A DNA stretch of 23,852 nt from UBA9337 sp036584565 (GCA_036584565.1 JAZHDF010000039.1:1-23852); one strand, 5' to 3'. Counted from the first letter of the stretch, positions 5,901 through 15,076 are shown. The notes: generated by a model from the sequence alone, not told the origin. Translations and numbers: made by a program.

Positions 5901-7178
5901 TTAATTTTTCAAACAGCCTCTCTGATAACTTTGGACTTTTTGAACATAATCCCTGGTTTCGGTAAATCCTTTGTCACCGGAGGGACCATCCTCTTCCAGT
6001 TCATTAGTTGTGGCATTTCGATAAGGACATTGCCAGGCCGGAAGATTGCTCGGATAACCGTCCCTATTACGACAAGCCACCGTCTGCACAAAAGGACCCA
6101 ATTTATCCGAGCTTGAGGCCGACTCACCCGCTCCGGCATTATAAGAAGCGATTAAATCGTCATTGCCGACATAGTAAGTATCATAACCACCCTTACCGTC
6201 CGGATACTTAACCGTTAGCGTACTGGGGGAATTGCCGTCGCTGGCGTTAAAATATGTATAGGAATTAATTTGATTCTGGTTTTCTCTCAAATACTCGGCC
6301 GCTTTCATAATGCTCCATTCGGGGTTGGCCTTTAGAAAATCCGCTGATTTATCGGCTGTGCTGGGTTTAAATTGCATAATACCGACAGAACCGGCCGAAC
6401 TTGTCAGTCCGGGATTACAACCGCTCTCTTGAGAGGCGATCCCCCTCAATAAACAATCCACATCTTTACTGTAACTGCCACCGGAGGTTGTTGCCGCCGC
6501 CTTAAAGGTGGCATCATATTGATTGCAAGCAGCGGGAATATCGAGAGTATTTAAATCTTCTTTAGTAGTTTCATCATCGCCACTATTTCCATCTTCAGGA
6601 ATATCATCTTGTATACATAAATTATTTGAGACTGAAGATAGATGATAGCCGGTAGGACACGTGCCATCCGGATTGGGACGAACTGAAATAATATCAAGAT
6701 CTCCTGGATTTGTCCCCTGCGTAACCACCCGACAATCAAAATCATACCAGCTTCCGATATCCATAAAACTTCCGTTAGTATCCCCATCTCCGGGATAAAG
6801 CTTGGAAGTAATCATCCATAAAATAGTGTTAACAATCACCCAAGCCCCCAAAACAATCACCACTCCCCAGAGGGCTTGCTTAATTACCGTCTTGGCGGAT
6901 TCCATCATTCCGCTGTTGCCGGCGCTGATGATATACATTATCGCTCCGGCTACAATCGCCACCAGAGCCACTACCACCAAAATTTTCATCCCCCAGTCGA
7001 TAATTCCTTTCATACCGACAATTAAATCGCACAAAGTGCAACGATTTGTAAAAATAGAATCTCCCGCGCAAGGCACCAATCCGCCGGTTTCTTTGGCCGC
7101 CCAAGAAAAATCTGGTAAAAATAAAAAAGAAAGAAAAAGCAGAGCTAAGAAAAAATTTTTTTTAAATAACAAATTCAT
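5901..7178 (-). CDS. Pilin-like module fused to an SLT lytic transglycosylase domain
   Basis: The 425-residue product has a signal peptide (about 1-27), Cys47-x2-Cys50 and two membrane helices (about 65-86 and 100-124). A Cys-containing spacer rich in Asp/Gly/Asn follows (about 130-215), then a lysozyme-like SLT domain (about 218-425). Seen motifs are the catalytic Glu251 in ASQES, GIMQF (266-270), SYNAGAG (345-351) and a final ETRDYVQKV. Such enzymes cleave the glycan strands of peptidoglycan and commonly accompany secretion and pilus machines. The membrane module is nearly identical to that of the next gene downstream, but everything after it differs. It is the first pilin-like gene in the array and starts 50 bases after the substrate-binding protein ends. 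Confidence 0.85.
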   Translation of the reverse strand: MNLLFKKNFFLALLFLSFLFLPDFSWAAKETGGLVPCAGDSIFTNRCTLCDLIVGMKGIIDWGMKILVVVALVAIVAGAIMYIISAGNSGMMESAKTVIKQALWGVVIVLGAWVIVNTILWMITSKLYPGDGDTNGSFMDIGSWYDFDCRVVTQGTNPGDLDIISVRPNPDGTCPTGYHLSSVSNNLCIQDDIPEDGNSGDDETTKEDLNTLDIPAACNQYDATFKAAATTSGGSYSKDVDCLLRGIASQESGCNPGLTSSAGSVGIMQFKPSTADKSADFLKANPEWSIMKAAEYLRENQNQINSYTYFNASDGNSPSTLTVKYPDGKGGYDTYYVGNDDLIASYNAGAGESASSSDKLGPFVQTVACRNRDGYPSNLPAWQCPYRNATTNELEEDGPSGDKGFTETRDYVQKVQSYQRGCLKN

Positions 7179-7228
7179 TTATTTTAAATCCGAAAGCTAA
7201 ATTATATTTTAAAAATTTCAGAAAAGAT

Positions 7229-8623
7229 TTAATTACTACCGTTAATTTGATTGATTCGATAAACCGCCTGACTAAAACCCTGATCCGGAGTTATGTTTCC
7301 CTTATTGATATCCTCCACCACCGAGGCCCAAACCGTCTCAATCAGATTTGAATTTTTCTTATACCAAGTTTTGGCGATTAAATTACCGTAAGCAAAAGGT
7401 CCCAAAATCGGATCGGTTTTTTGTTTTTCCACCAAATCCCTTCGCGCAGCCGGTTTTTTGGTTCTCTCCACATAGTAAGCGGCCGGATCAATATTGACCG
7501 GATAGTCTTTAACACTCTTGGTTTTATGATTTATCGCCGTAAATTTACCGTTATTCGGCATAGTCAAAAATCGCAAAAACTGCCAAGCTTCATGGGCCCT
7601 GATTTCATTGCTGATAGGCCTGTCCTCATCAACTTGTTTTATTTGTTTGTTTTTATTGACCACAAAAGACCAATAATTGGCATAATTTATCGGTTTGGCG
7701 CTGGATATCTGCGGAATAGGCGCTAAGGCAAAATTCAATTTGGCGTTTTTGTTTTTTATAGTGTTTATATGCCAAGAATAATTCAGCATCATCCCCAAAT
7801 CTCCCTCGTAAAAAGCATCGATAGAGTAGTGCAAGTTTTTATTCCAACCGTAAGCCGGAGAGCTAGAACGAGCGAACTGGGTATAAAATTCCAGCATATT
7901 TTTGCCGATATTGAAATCCGGTCGAAAAGAGGTGTTATTTTTATCGGGCAATTGAGCTCCGTTTTGAAGCATTAATAAGTCAATAATATCGGTTGAGCGA
8001 TTGATATTCGGAATTGTGCCCATCGCCACCCCGGAGCGTTCAATTTCACTAACATCGTTTATTTTGGTAATGCGCCTGGAAGAATCCAAAAGCTCGGGCC
8101 AAGTGCTTGGCGGAGTGGTGATACCGGCGGCATTAAATAAGTCTTTATTATAATAAAGACCGAGAGAATCGACACTCAACGGCACACCGTAAATCTCGGA
8201 ATTTTTACCGATAAAATCGGTTGCCGCCACATCGACAAAGGTATCTCTATATTGTTTTTCATTTATAACATTAAAAGGAGCCGGAATAACCTTGTCTTCG
8301 TATCTGGGCATCCAAGCGTTATTGACCAAAAAAATATCCGGTCCGTTTCCGGAAGCCAAAGCGTCCATAAGCTCGTTTTCATAACTATCTACCGGAATTT
8401 TTTTGTAAGTGATATTGCGCACGAAAGGATTGGCACCCTTAAAAGTGGCAAAAATTTCGGAAAAATCGCTATTGTCATCAAAGCTCCCCCAAACTTCCAA
8501 ATCAACCAAATATTTTTTAGAAGGGCTTTCGGCACAACCGGAAAAAACAGGTAGCAACATAAAAAACATCACTGTCAGGGATATGGTTTTTTTTATATTA
8601 AATTTTTTTTTGTTTTTGTTCAT
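7229..8623 (-). CDS. ABC-type sugar substrate-binding lipoprotein (family 1)
   Basis: The 464-residue product has a lipoprotein signal (about 1-30) with the lipobox FSGC at Cys30. A typical extracellular solute-binding family 1 body follows, including the NGPDIFLVNNAWMPRYEDK segment, VPLSVDSLGLYYNKDLF and the W-x-E-L-L-D region. It would bind a sugar or oligosaccharide outside the membrane. No permease or ATPase gene is nearby, so it is either an orphan of a distant transporter or has another role. It is probably cotranscribed with the pilin-like array downstream (50-base gap). Confidence 0.82.
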   Translation of the reverse strand: MNKNKKKFNIKKTISLTVMFFMLLPVFSGCAESPSKKYLVDLEVWGSFDDNSDFSEIFATFKGANPFVRNITYKKIPVDSYENELMDALASGNGPDIFLVNNAWMPRYEDKVIPAPFNVINEKQYRDTFVDVAATDFIGKNSEIYGVPLSVDSLGLYYNKDLFNAAGITTPPSTWPELLDSSRRITKINDVSEIERSGVAMGTIPNINRSTDIIDLLMLQNGAQLPDKNNTSFRPDFNIGKNMLEFYTQFARSSSPAYGWNKNLHYSIDAFYEGDLGMMLNYSWHINTIKNKNAKLNFALAPIPQISSAKPINYANYWSFVVNKNKQIKQVDEDRPISNEIRAHEAWQFLRFLTMPNNGKFTAINHKTKSVKDYPVNIDPAAYYVERTKKPAARRDLVEKQKTDPILGPFAYGNLIAKTWYKKNSNLIETVWASVVEDINKGNITPDQGFSQAVYRINQINGSN

Positions 8624-8652
8624 AATTTAAAAAGAGATTGGTTATATTGAAA

Positions 8653-9246
8653 CTACATTTTTGTAGCAATAATAACATAATGATAATCTCCGGCATCGAC
8701 TTTCTTTTTAAAGACAAAACCTTCCGCAAAGATTATCTCCACCAGCTCCTTGGCGTCGATCCTAAAATCCCCATCCGGTCCGAGTTTTAAATTTTCATTC
8801 CACTCCATCACCAAAATATTGCCTCCCTTTTTTAGAATTCGCTTGGCTTCATGCAAAATGTTTTGCTTTCTTTTATTTTGGAACAAAACATCCTTAACAA
8901 TAACCCAATCGACACTCTCCTCTTCCAAGCCGGTTCCGTTTTCTTTTTCCAAATTAACCCTTTTAACGGTTATATTGTCAATTCCATCCGTACTGGCGCG
9001 ACTCTCCAAAGCCTCAATAGCCGAAGGCAACACATCGAAAGCCAAAATTTGTCCCGCCTCTCCCACCGTTTTGGCGGCCGGAAGAGAAAAATAACCGGCT
9101 CCGCAACCGAAATCGGCCACCTTATCCCCGCTTTTAATACCGGCGATTTTTATTATTTTTTCCGGTGAAACAAAGAAGCTTCCCTTTCCGAAATCAACAA
9201 CGCTCTCGACAAGGGCTTGCTCTTCTTCTTGATTTTTGTTTTGCAT
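8653..9246 (-). CDS. Class I SAM-dependent methyltransferase
   Basis: The 197-residue product is a small Rossmann methyltransferase. Motif I is VADFGCGAGYFS, the acidic end of strand two is FDVLP, and motif IV is DWVIVKDVLF. ILKKGGNILVMEW follows in the position of the post-motif strand. It resembles the UbiE/ArsM-like group, but nothing in the sequence fixes a substrate. No Cys cluster for arsenite is seen. It lies between ribonuclease J and the substrate-binding protein on the same strand. Confidence 0.75.
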   Translation of the reverse strand: MQNKNQEEEQALVESVVDFGKGSFFVSPEKIIKIAGIKSGDKVADFGCGAGYFSLPAAKTVGEAGQILAFDVLPSAIEALESRASTDGIDNITVKRVNLEKENGTGLEEESVDWVIVKDVLFQNKRKQNILHEAKRILKKGGNILVMEWNENLKLGPDGDFRIDAKELVEIIFAEGFVFKKKVDAGDYHYVIIATKM

Positions 9247-9312
9247 AAAAAATTTTTTATGAAATTTTAGAAGATTTCTTTATTGATATTTTACACCAAA
9301 AAACAAAAAGTA

Positions 9313-11142
9313 TCAAATCTCAATCACATTCGGTAAAACCATCGGTCGTCTTTCAGTTTTTTTAAATAAAAACTTACCCACTTCTTCTCTGATTTCATTA
9401 CCAATCATCACCCAGTTTATTTTTGACTTATCATCCTTATTGGTATTTTTGGCCACCACCTTTTTAACCACTTCTTTGGTAGCGTTTACCAAATCAAAGT
9501 TTTCTTTAACATAAATAAATCCTCGCGAAGTGATTTGAATTCCTCCGGAAATTTTCTTAGTCTTACTATCGATTAACACCGTAATCACAAACATTCCGTC
9601 TTGGGCCAAAACTTGTCTATCGCGCAAAACCACCTGGCCGATATCCCCCACTCCCAAGCCGTCGATAAAAATATAATCGGTCTTGGCTTTTTCTTTGATA
9701 ATTTCGGCTTTTTTATTATGAAGTTGCAAAATATTGCCGTTATCCAAAACAAAAATATTTTCTTTTTTAAAGCCGATTTCCACCGCCAATTTAGCCGCTT
9801 CCTTAAGGAAGAAATGATTGGCATAAACCGGCAAATAATAATCCGGCTTAATCTGCTTCAAAACCGCTTGAATATCGGAAGCGCTGCAGTGTCCGCTGAT
9901 GTGCACATCCATAATATCGGTATGGATAACATTATCGCACTTCCGATATAAATTATCCTTTAATCTTTGAATGGTTCTTTCATTTCCGGGAATAACCGAG
10001 GAAGAAAAAACAATGCTGTCATGTTTATTTATTTTTATATAACGATGATTTCCGTTGACTATCCTGGCCAAAACCGCATTGTCCTCCCCTTGAGCACCGG
10101 TACAAATAATTACCAATTTTTTTTCGGGATATTTGCCGACATCTTTCATGTCAATCAAAACATCTTTGGCCGGCTTGATATAGCCCAACTGACGCGCTAT
10201 TTCAATGTTAGTCTTCATACTGTAACCGTCCAGAGCCACTTTTTTTCCCAACCTATGACAAATTTCTAAAATCTTACCGATTCTTTCCACCTGTGAGGAA
10301 AAGGTGGCGATAATAACCTTACCGGTCGGATTACCGATAATTTTCTCCAGATTTTGATAAATTTTACTATCGGGGGTGTGTTTATCATCCTTATTTAAAG
10401 CGCCCAAACTCTCCAACATCAAAACTGTCGGCCGAGTTAAATTGGCAAGGTCTTCATAAGAAACGGTTCTTTCACCTTTTTCATTCCGACCGATAGTCCA
10501 ATCTCCGGGATGAATCACGGTTCCTTCCGGAGTTTCCAAAATAACTCCGACCGCATCCATTACCGAATGTTCGACTTTAAAGAAACTTATCTTAAAACTC
10601 CCCAGACTTATCTTTTGGTCAATGTTTTTAATATTGATTATCTTTAATCTTCCAACCGAATCTTTTTCGTAATCCTCCATCTTTTTTTTGATAAGAGCTA
10701 AGGTAAAATCTCTCCCTAAAATAGTCGGGTAGTCTAATTTTTCTAAGAGAATAGGCGCCGCTCCGATATGATCAAGGTGACCATGGCTAAAAATCACTCC
10801 TCGAATCCGATCTTTTTTGTTTTCCAGATAGGAAATATCCGGCACGATATAATCCACTCCGGGCATATCCTCTTCGGGAAATTGAATCCCCATATCCAAA
10901 ATAACGATATCTTCTCCATACTCAAAGACGGTCATATTTCTTCCGACTTCTTCTTGTCCGCCTAGAGGAATTATCCTCAAACCTTTAAATTTGGGCGCAA
11001 TTTTCGGTTTCTGAGATTTACCTCCTTTTTTGGAGCCACCCTTCTTTTTGGAAGGATTGTTTCCTTGCTGCTCCCTTCTTTCTTTTATCTTTTGGCTGAG
11101 TAATTTTATCGCCAAAGATTTATTTACTTCTTTGTTGTTCAT
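9313..11142 (-). CDS. rnj: Ribonuclease J
   Basis: The 609-residue product is a metallo-beta-lactamase/beta-CASP nuclease. The zinc motif HGHLDH is at residues 120-125. Other signatures are LGGQEEVGRN, VEHSVMDA, HPGDW and the beta-CASP HISGHCSASD. It acts in RNA maturation and decay as a 5' exonuclease and endonuclease. It is longer than usual (about 555 residues) because of a basic Lys/Gly-rich N-terminal extension of about 50 residues (KKKGGSKKGGK), which may bind RNA. It starts a run of minus-strand genes leading to the pilin-like array. The upstream gap of about 140 bases contains an imperfect inverted repeat (11167-11187). Confidence 0.93.
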   Translation of the reverse strand: MNNKEVNKSLAIKLLSQKIKERREQQGNNPSKKKGGSKKGGKSQKPKIAPKFKGLRIIPLGGQEEVGRNMTVFEYGEDIVILDMGIQFPEEDMPGVDYIVPDISYLENKKDRIRGVIFSHGHLDHIGAAPILLEKLDYPTILGRDFTLALIKKKMEDYEKDSVGRLKIINIKNIDQKISLGSFKISFFKVEHSVMDAVGVILETPEGTVIHPGDWTIGRNEKGERTVSYEDLANLTRPTVLMLESLGALNKDDKHTPDSKIYQNLEKIIGNPTGKVIIATFSSQVERIGKILEICHRLGKKVALDGYSMKTNIEIARQLGYIKPAKDVLIDMKDVGKYPEKKLVIICTGAQGEDNAVLARIVNGNHRYIKINKHDSIVFSSSVIPGNERTIQRLKDNLYRKCDNVIHTDIMDVHISGHCSASDIQAVLKQIKPDYYLPVYANHFFLKEAAKLAVEIGFKKENIFVLDNGNILQLHNKKAEIIKEKAKTDYIFIDGLGVGDIGQVVLRDRQVLAQDGMFVITVLIDSKTKKISGGIQITSRGFIYVKENFDLVNATKEVVKKVVAKNTNKDDKSKINWVMIGNEIREEVGKFLFKKTERRPMVLPNVIEI

Positions 11143-11283
11143 AACATTTCATATTACAAAATCAATATGTCGACTTTGTGTCAACATAAAAATTTTTACT
11201 ATTCTCTGATTATATAAAGAATAATTTTGATTAATTTATTAAAAAGATTTTATTCTTCAAGACTTGGTTCGGAAATAATGAAG

Positions 11284-12297
11284 CTATTTAATCAACTCCT
11301 TAAATTCCTCCACCATATCGACCGGGGTAGGATCAATTCCATACTCCAGAGCCAGATAATAAGAGCTCCAATCTCCCAAACAAAGTATTGAAAAAACTTT
11401 TTCAAAAACACTATCTCCGACAATTTCTATCATTTCAACTTGCATCCCTCTTTTTTCCATCAACCGCTTCATAACTTCAAAACGCTTGATATTTTGAGGA
11501 TGATCGTTTTTATCCCATAACATCACAAAAACAAATTCTGCTTGAGGATTGGTAAAGCCGACCATCTCATTATGATTCAATTCAGGGAAGTAATTCCAAA
11601 AAGCCGGAGTTTTGGCATTTTCATTTATTTTTATCTTCCAGATATTGGCGATAGCTTTGAAATAAATATTGGAGTAAATAACCGGCGTTTTCCCTTTCAT
11701 TTTTTTGGCTAGTTCCTTGCCTTTTTCCTCAAGATCCATGCTACTTTTTTTTAGATTTAAAGCGGTTTCCTCGAGCTCAGCGGCATCAAAATTAACCAAG
11801 CCGCAGTTTATCAAAAGTTGTAAGATAGAAAAAACAAAATATCCGGTCGCCATCCTGGGCTGGAAGTTTTCAAACGGATAAGGAATTTGAATGTGCGGAA
11901 TACTGTTTTCTAGACACATTTCTTTTATCTTTCCTCCATTGGAAATTCCCACACAGGGCAATTTTTCCCTCAAACATTCTTCAAAAGAAGCAATTGTTTC
12001 TTCGGTGTTGCCGGAATAAGAACAAATAATATTGAGAGATTTATCATAAGCCTCGGCTGGCAAGCTATAAAATCGATTTTGAAAAATTTGCAATCTCCTG
12101 CCTGATTTCCTAAAAAGGCTATCCACAAAAATTCTCAAAACATTTCCCGGCAAAGCGGATCCGCCCATCCCCGAAATGGTTATTGATTTAAATTCTCCCT
12201 CAATTTTTATATCTTTGGCCAACTGTAAACCTTCTTGGATTTGAGCATACTCCTTTAGGATAACTTCTCTCAAATTATACTTGTCTATTTTTTGCAT
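11284..12297 (-). CDS. Bifunctional phosphoglucose/phosphomannose isomerase
   Basis: I choose the ATG ending at 12297 (MQKIDKYNLRE..., 337 residues) over an upstream TTG. Two SIS domains are visible. The first has ITISGMGGSALPGNVLR and CSYSGNTEETIASF, the sugar-phosphate loop. The second has the ELNHNEMVGF motif with the catalytic Glu and a DHPQNIKRFE His region. This family interconverts glucose-6-P or mannose-6-P and fructose-6-P and is widespread in archaea and CPR bacteria in place of classical Pgi. An AT hairpin, GAGAATT/AATTCTC, lies 12-31 bases before the start, and no Shine-Dalgarno sequence is present. Confidence 0.88.
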   Translation of the reverse strand: MQKIDKYNLREVILKEYAQIQEGLQLAKDIKIEGEFKSITISGMGGSALPGNVLRIFVDSLFRKSGRRLQIFQNRFYSLPAEAYDKSLNIICSYSGNTEETIASFEECLREKLPCVGISNGGKIKEMCLENSIPHIQIPYPFENFQPRMATGYFVFSILQLLINCGLVNFDAAELEETALNLKKSSMDLEEKGKELAKKMKGKTPVIYSNIYFKAIANIWKIKINENAKTPAFWNYFPELNHNEMVGFTNPQAEFVFVMLWDKNDHPQNIKRFEVMKRLMEKRGMQVEMIEIVGDSVFEKVFSILCLGDWSSYYLALEYGIDPTPVDMVEEFKELIK

Positions 12298-12393
12298 AAC
12301 TGTAAGCGGAGAATTAAAAAAAATTCTCAATAAAAAATTAGATTTGAAAAAGATTTATCTTTTTCAATGAATTATTTAAAAACTAAATTTGTT

Positions 12394-14040
12394 TTATTTT
12401 TTGACTCGCTTGGTCTTAATAAACCATTTATTTGCATTGGAAAAGCGATTTTGGGACATATTTATTTTTTCCATTTCAATTCCCTTAATCTTGGTATCTA
12501 CCACATAAAGATAATAAGGAGAAAAAAGGAAAGTAGCCGGAACTTGATCGGCGATTATCTCCTGAAATTTTCTATACTTACTAACTCTTTCGCCTCGATT
12601 AACCTCGGCTCGGGCCTCTTCTATCAATTTATCAGCTTCCTCATCATCAAACATGGCCAAATTTAATCCGGGATCTTTCTTTTGACTGGAATGCCAAAAA
12701 GAATAAGGATCGACATTAAAACTGGAATCCTGACCGACCAAGAGAGCATCGTATTCGCGAGGCTTGATATAATTCTGCTGAATATCGGAAAAAGCCAAGG
12801 TTTCGACTTCAACAGCGGCACCAATCTGTCCCCACTGCTCTTTCAATAACTCCGCCGCCTTGACTAAGTCGGGCGAATCCACGGTTAATAAAATAAATGC
12901 CAACTTATCGCTCCCCTTTTCCATTATATCGTTTTCCCCTCTTTTCCAACCGGCCTCCTCGAGGGTTTTTTTAGCCTTTTCCAAATCAAAAGATTTTTTT
13001 TCAATATCGTTATTATATTCTTCGGTCTCGGGAAAAAATGGCGAATCCAAAGCAATAGCTTTCCCCAGCAAAGCCTCGTCGACTATCTTTTGTTTATCGG
13101 TGGCCAGATTTAAAGCCAAACGCACCTCCTTGTTGGCCAAGGCCACATTCTTATTTCTATTAAAGAAGACTGAAAAAGACCAGGGGATCTTAATCTCATA
13201 AATAGTGGTGTTTTTCCTAAAAACATCAATATTTCCACTCTGAGAAGAAACCGTGCTAATCCCCCCGATTTCCTTACGATTGTAAGCATCGATCATATCC
13301 TGTTCATTGGAATAAAAATTAAAGTTTATAGAGGATATGTAAGGTTCACCCTCAAAATAATCCTCAAAAGACTCAGTTTTATAATCTAATATATTGCCGT
13401 CCGCATCTTTGTGAAAGTTCGAAAATTTATAGGGCCCGCTTCCGATTGGCTCCAGGTTGTATTTAGCCAAATGAAATTTATCGGCCCCGATATTCTTCCA
13501 AACATGTTCCGGCATAATTCCCAGAGTTAAATTCTCCAAAAAACCAAAATAGGGACTTTCTAAAATAAATTTAATCGTATAATCATCGATTTTTTCCACT
13601 CGCACACCTTGCCAATCCTGACGCAAGGAACTTTTAAAAGCCGGATCATTTAGGGTGTTGATGGTAAAAATAACATCATTAGCTGTCAAATCAATACCGT
13701 CATGCCATTTAACCTCTTTCTTTAAATAAAAAGTATATTCCTTATTATCTTCGGAAATATTATAGCTTTCCGCCAAATCGTTGACCAATTCACTTCTGTG
13801 ATTACTCCTCAAAAGACCGCTGTAAATCAGACCCGAAATAGCCGAATCGGTTTCATTGGTTTGAGCCAAAACAGGATTGACATAAATCGGTTGTCCCACC
13901 ATCCCTTCGGTATATGTCCCGCCAAACTCGGGAACTTGCTCGGTAGAGGAAAGATAAATTTTTCCCAACCAAAAAAACAAGTTGCCCAACGAAACACAAA
14001 TTAAAACTAGGACTATAAGTTTTTCGCGAAAATTAAGCAC
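12394..14040 (-). CDS. ABC-type peptide substrate-binding protein (family 5, OppA-like)
   Basis: The 548-residue product begins at a GTG and has an N-terminal membrane anchor (about residues 8-30) without a lipobox Cys. The family-5 body follows: GGTYTEGMVGQPIYVNPVL, SGLIYSGLLRS, the KWHDGIDLTANDVIFT motif, GSGPYKF, and a late VDPYSFWHSS segment. It should bind peptides or similar solutes outside the membrane. No permease or ATPase gene is adjacent. It lies between SecG and the isomerase on the same strand. Confidence 0.85.
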   Translation of the reverse strand: MLNFREKLIVLVLICVSLGNLFFWLGKIYLSSTEQVPEFGGTYTEGMVGQPIYVNPVLAQTNETDSAISGLIYSGLLRSNHRSELVNDLAESYNISEDNKEYTFYLKKEVKWHDGIDLTANDVIFTINTLNDPAFKSSLRQDWQGVRVEKIDDYTIKFILESPYFGFLENLTLGIMPEHVWKNIGADKFHLAKYNLEPIGSGPYKFSNFHKDADGNILDYKTESFEDYFEGEPYISSINFNFYSNEQDMIDAYNRKEIGGISTVSSQSGNIDVFRKNTTIYEIKIPWSFSVFFNRNKNVALANKEVRLALNLATDKQKIVDEALLGKAIALDSPFFPETEEYNNDIEKKSFDLEKAKKTLEEAGWKRGENDIMEKGSDKLAFILLTVDSPDLVKAAELLKEQWGQIGAAVEVETLAFSDIQQNYIKPREYDALLVGQDSSFNVDPYSFWHSSQKKDPGLNLAMFDDEEADKLIEEARAEVNRGERVSKYRKFQEIIADQVPATFLFSPYYLYVVDTKIKGIEMEKINMSQNRFSNANKWFIKTKRVKK

Positions 14041-14105
14041 CTTAAAAATGTAAGGCCAATTCCTTTTTGAAAAAATACTGATCTTGATACTAATAAGACT
14101 TTTTT

Positions 14106-14321
14106 TTAATTATTAAGAATATTCAATATCGCCAGAACGATATAAAGAACCGCCAGCGCAGCTGAAAAATATAAAAGAAACTTTTCAAAACCCCTTTTAG
14201 CGTAATAACCTCCGGAATCCCCCCCAAAAACCGCACTTAAACCCGAGCCTCTACTTTGCAATAAAATAGAAATAACCAGAAAAACCGAAACCGCTATTTG
14301 TAAAATATTTATAAACTTCAT
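14106..14321 (-). CDS. secG: Preprotein translocase subunit SecG
   Basis: The 71-residue product has the SecG layout. One membrane helix (about 5-21) is followed by the signature LLQSRGSGLSAVFGG, the Y-x-KRG-x-EK-x-L motif and a second helix (about 48-69). It is an accessory subunit of the SecYEG channel. It lies between the tRNA cluster and the peptide-binding protein on the same strand. Confidence 0.9.
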   Translation of the reverse strand: MKFINILQIAVSVFLVISILLQSRGSGLSAVFGGDSGGYYAKRGFEKFLLYFSAALAVLYIVLAILNILNN

Positions 14322-14350
14322 AAAATATCAATCATTTTAAATAGAAACTG

Positions 14351-14422
14351 AGCGAGTGAGCGGAATCGAACCGCCGTCTCATCCTTGGCAAGGACGTGTA
14401 ATAACCATTATACGACACCCGC
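14351..14422 (-). tRNA. tRNA-Gly (GCC)
   Basis: A full cloverleaf is read on the minus strand. The acceptor GCGGGTG pairs with CACTCGC (one G-T pair), the anticodon loop is TTGCCAA, and the T arm has GGTTCGATTCC. The discriminator is T and no CCA is encoded. Confidence 0.93.
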
Positions 14423-14600
14423 ATTCTTATTTTTTAAATACCTGCAGACTTTTTTTGATTATAGCATTTTTAAAGACCAAATTACAAGATCTAAATACTC
14501 TCTTTATGTAATTTATACCAACAATCTTCTTTATAGCACAATATCGTAAATAAATCAATTTTAAAATAAGCCTTTCCTGTCTTAGTTTTTTTACGCATAG

Positions 14601-14672
14601 TGGGACCAGAGGGATTCGAACCCCCGACCAAGCGATTATGAGTCGCCTGCTCTACCACTGAGCTATGGTCCC
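14601..14672 (-). tRNA. tRNA with CAT anticodon, probably tRNA-Ile2 rather than elongator Met
   Basis: The cloverleaf has acceptor GGGACCA/TGGTCCC, so it is not initiator-like, and the anticodon loop is CTCATAA. The anticodon arm GGCGA-CTCATAA-TCGCT and its flanks match, from memory, Escherichia coli tRNA-Ile2. That tRNA carries lysidine made by TilS and reads AUA. Met remains possible. Confidence 0.85.
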
Positions 14673-14829
14673 AAGATTAAAAAATTTCAAATTCTAAATT
14701 GGAAATTTCAAGCAATTATCTTCCAGACAGACAAGGAGCCCAGATTAATATATTAAAAAAGAAAATAAATTAACAAGCTTTAGATTGTCATTTTTAATTT
14801 TTAATTTTTCATTTTTAATTTACTTATTG

Positions 14830-14901
14830 TGCCTAGGGTGAGAATCGAACTCACGACACAAGGATTTTCAGTCCTTTGCTCTACCACTGAGCTACCCAGG
14901 C
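14830..14901 (-). tRNA. tRNA-Phe (GAA)
   Basis: Acceptor GCCTGGG/CCTAGGC, D arm AGCTCAGTGGTAGAGC, anticodon loop CTGAAAA and T arm GAGTTCGATTCTC are all readable on the minus strand. No CCA is encoded. Confidence 0.94.
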
Positions 14902-14973
14902 ATCCAAAGATTAGGTAAATATCTAAAAACTAAATTTTTAATTTTTAATTTTAAATTTTTAACTTATCCTATG

Positions 14974-15047
14974 TGGGCGTACCAAGATTTGAACTTGGGA
15001 CCTCAACATTATCAGTGTTGCGCTCTAACCAACTGAGCTATACGCCC
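14974..15047 (-). tRNA. tRNA-Ile (GAT)
   Basis: Acceptor GGGCGTA/TACGCCC, anticodon stem-loop CAACA-CTGATAA-TGTTG and T arm AAGTTCAAATCTT are readable on the minus strand. No CCA is encoded. Confidence 0.94.
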
Positions 15048-15076
15048 TTTTTAAATTTTATTTTATAAAATTTAAG

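Noticed and set aside
11150..11190. A promoter for ribonuclease J using the TTGACA at 11184-11179 (minus)
   Set aside because: No acceptable -10 box lies at 16-18 bases. The imperfect inverted repeat ATGTCGAC/GTCAACAT here is noted but has one mismatch and no clear role.
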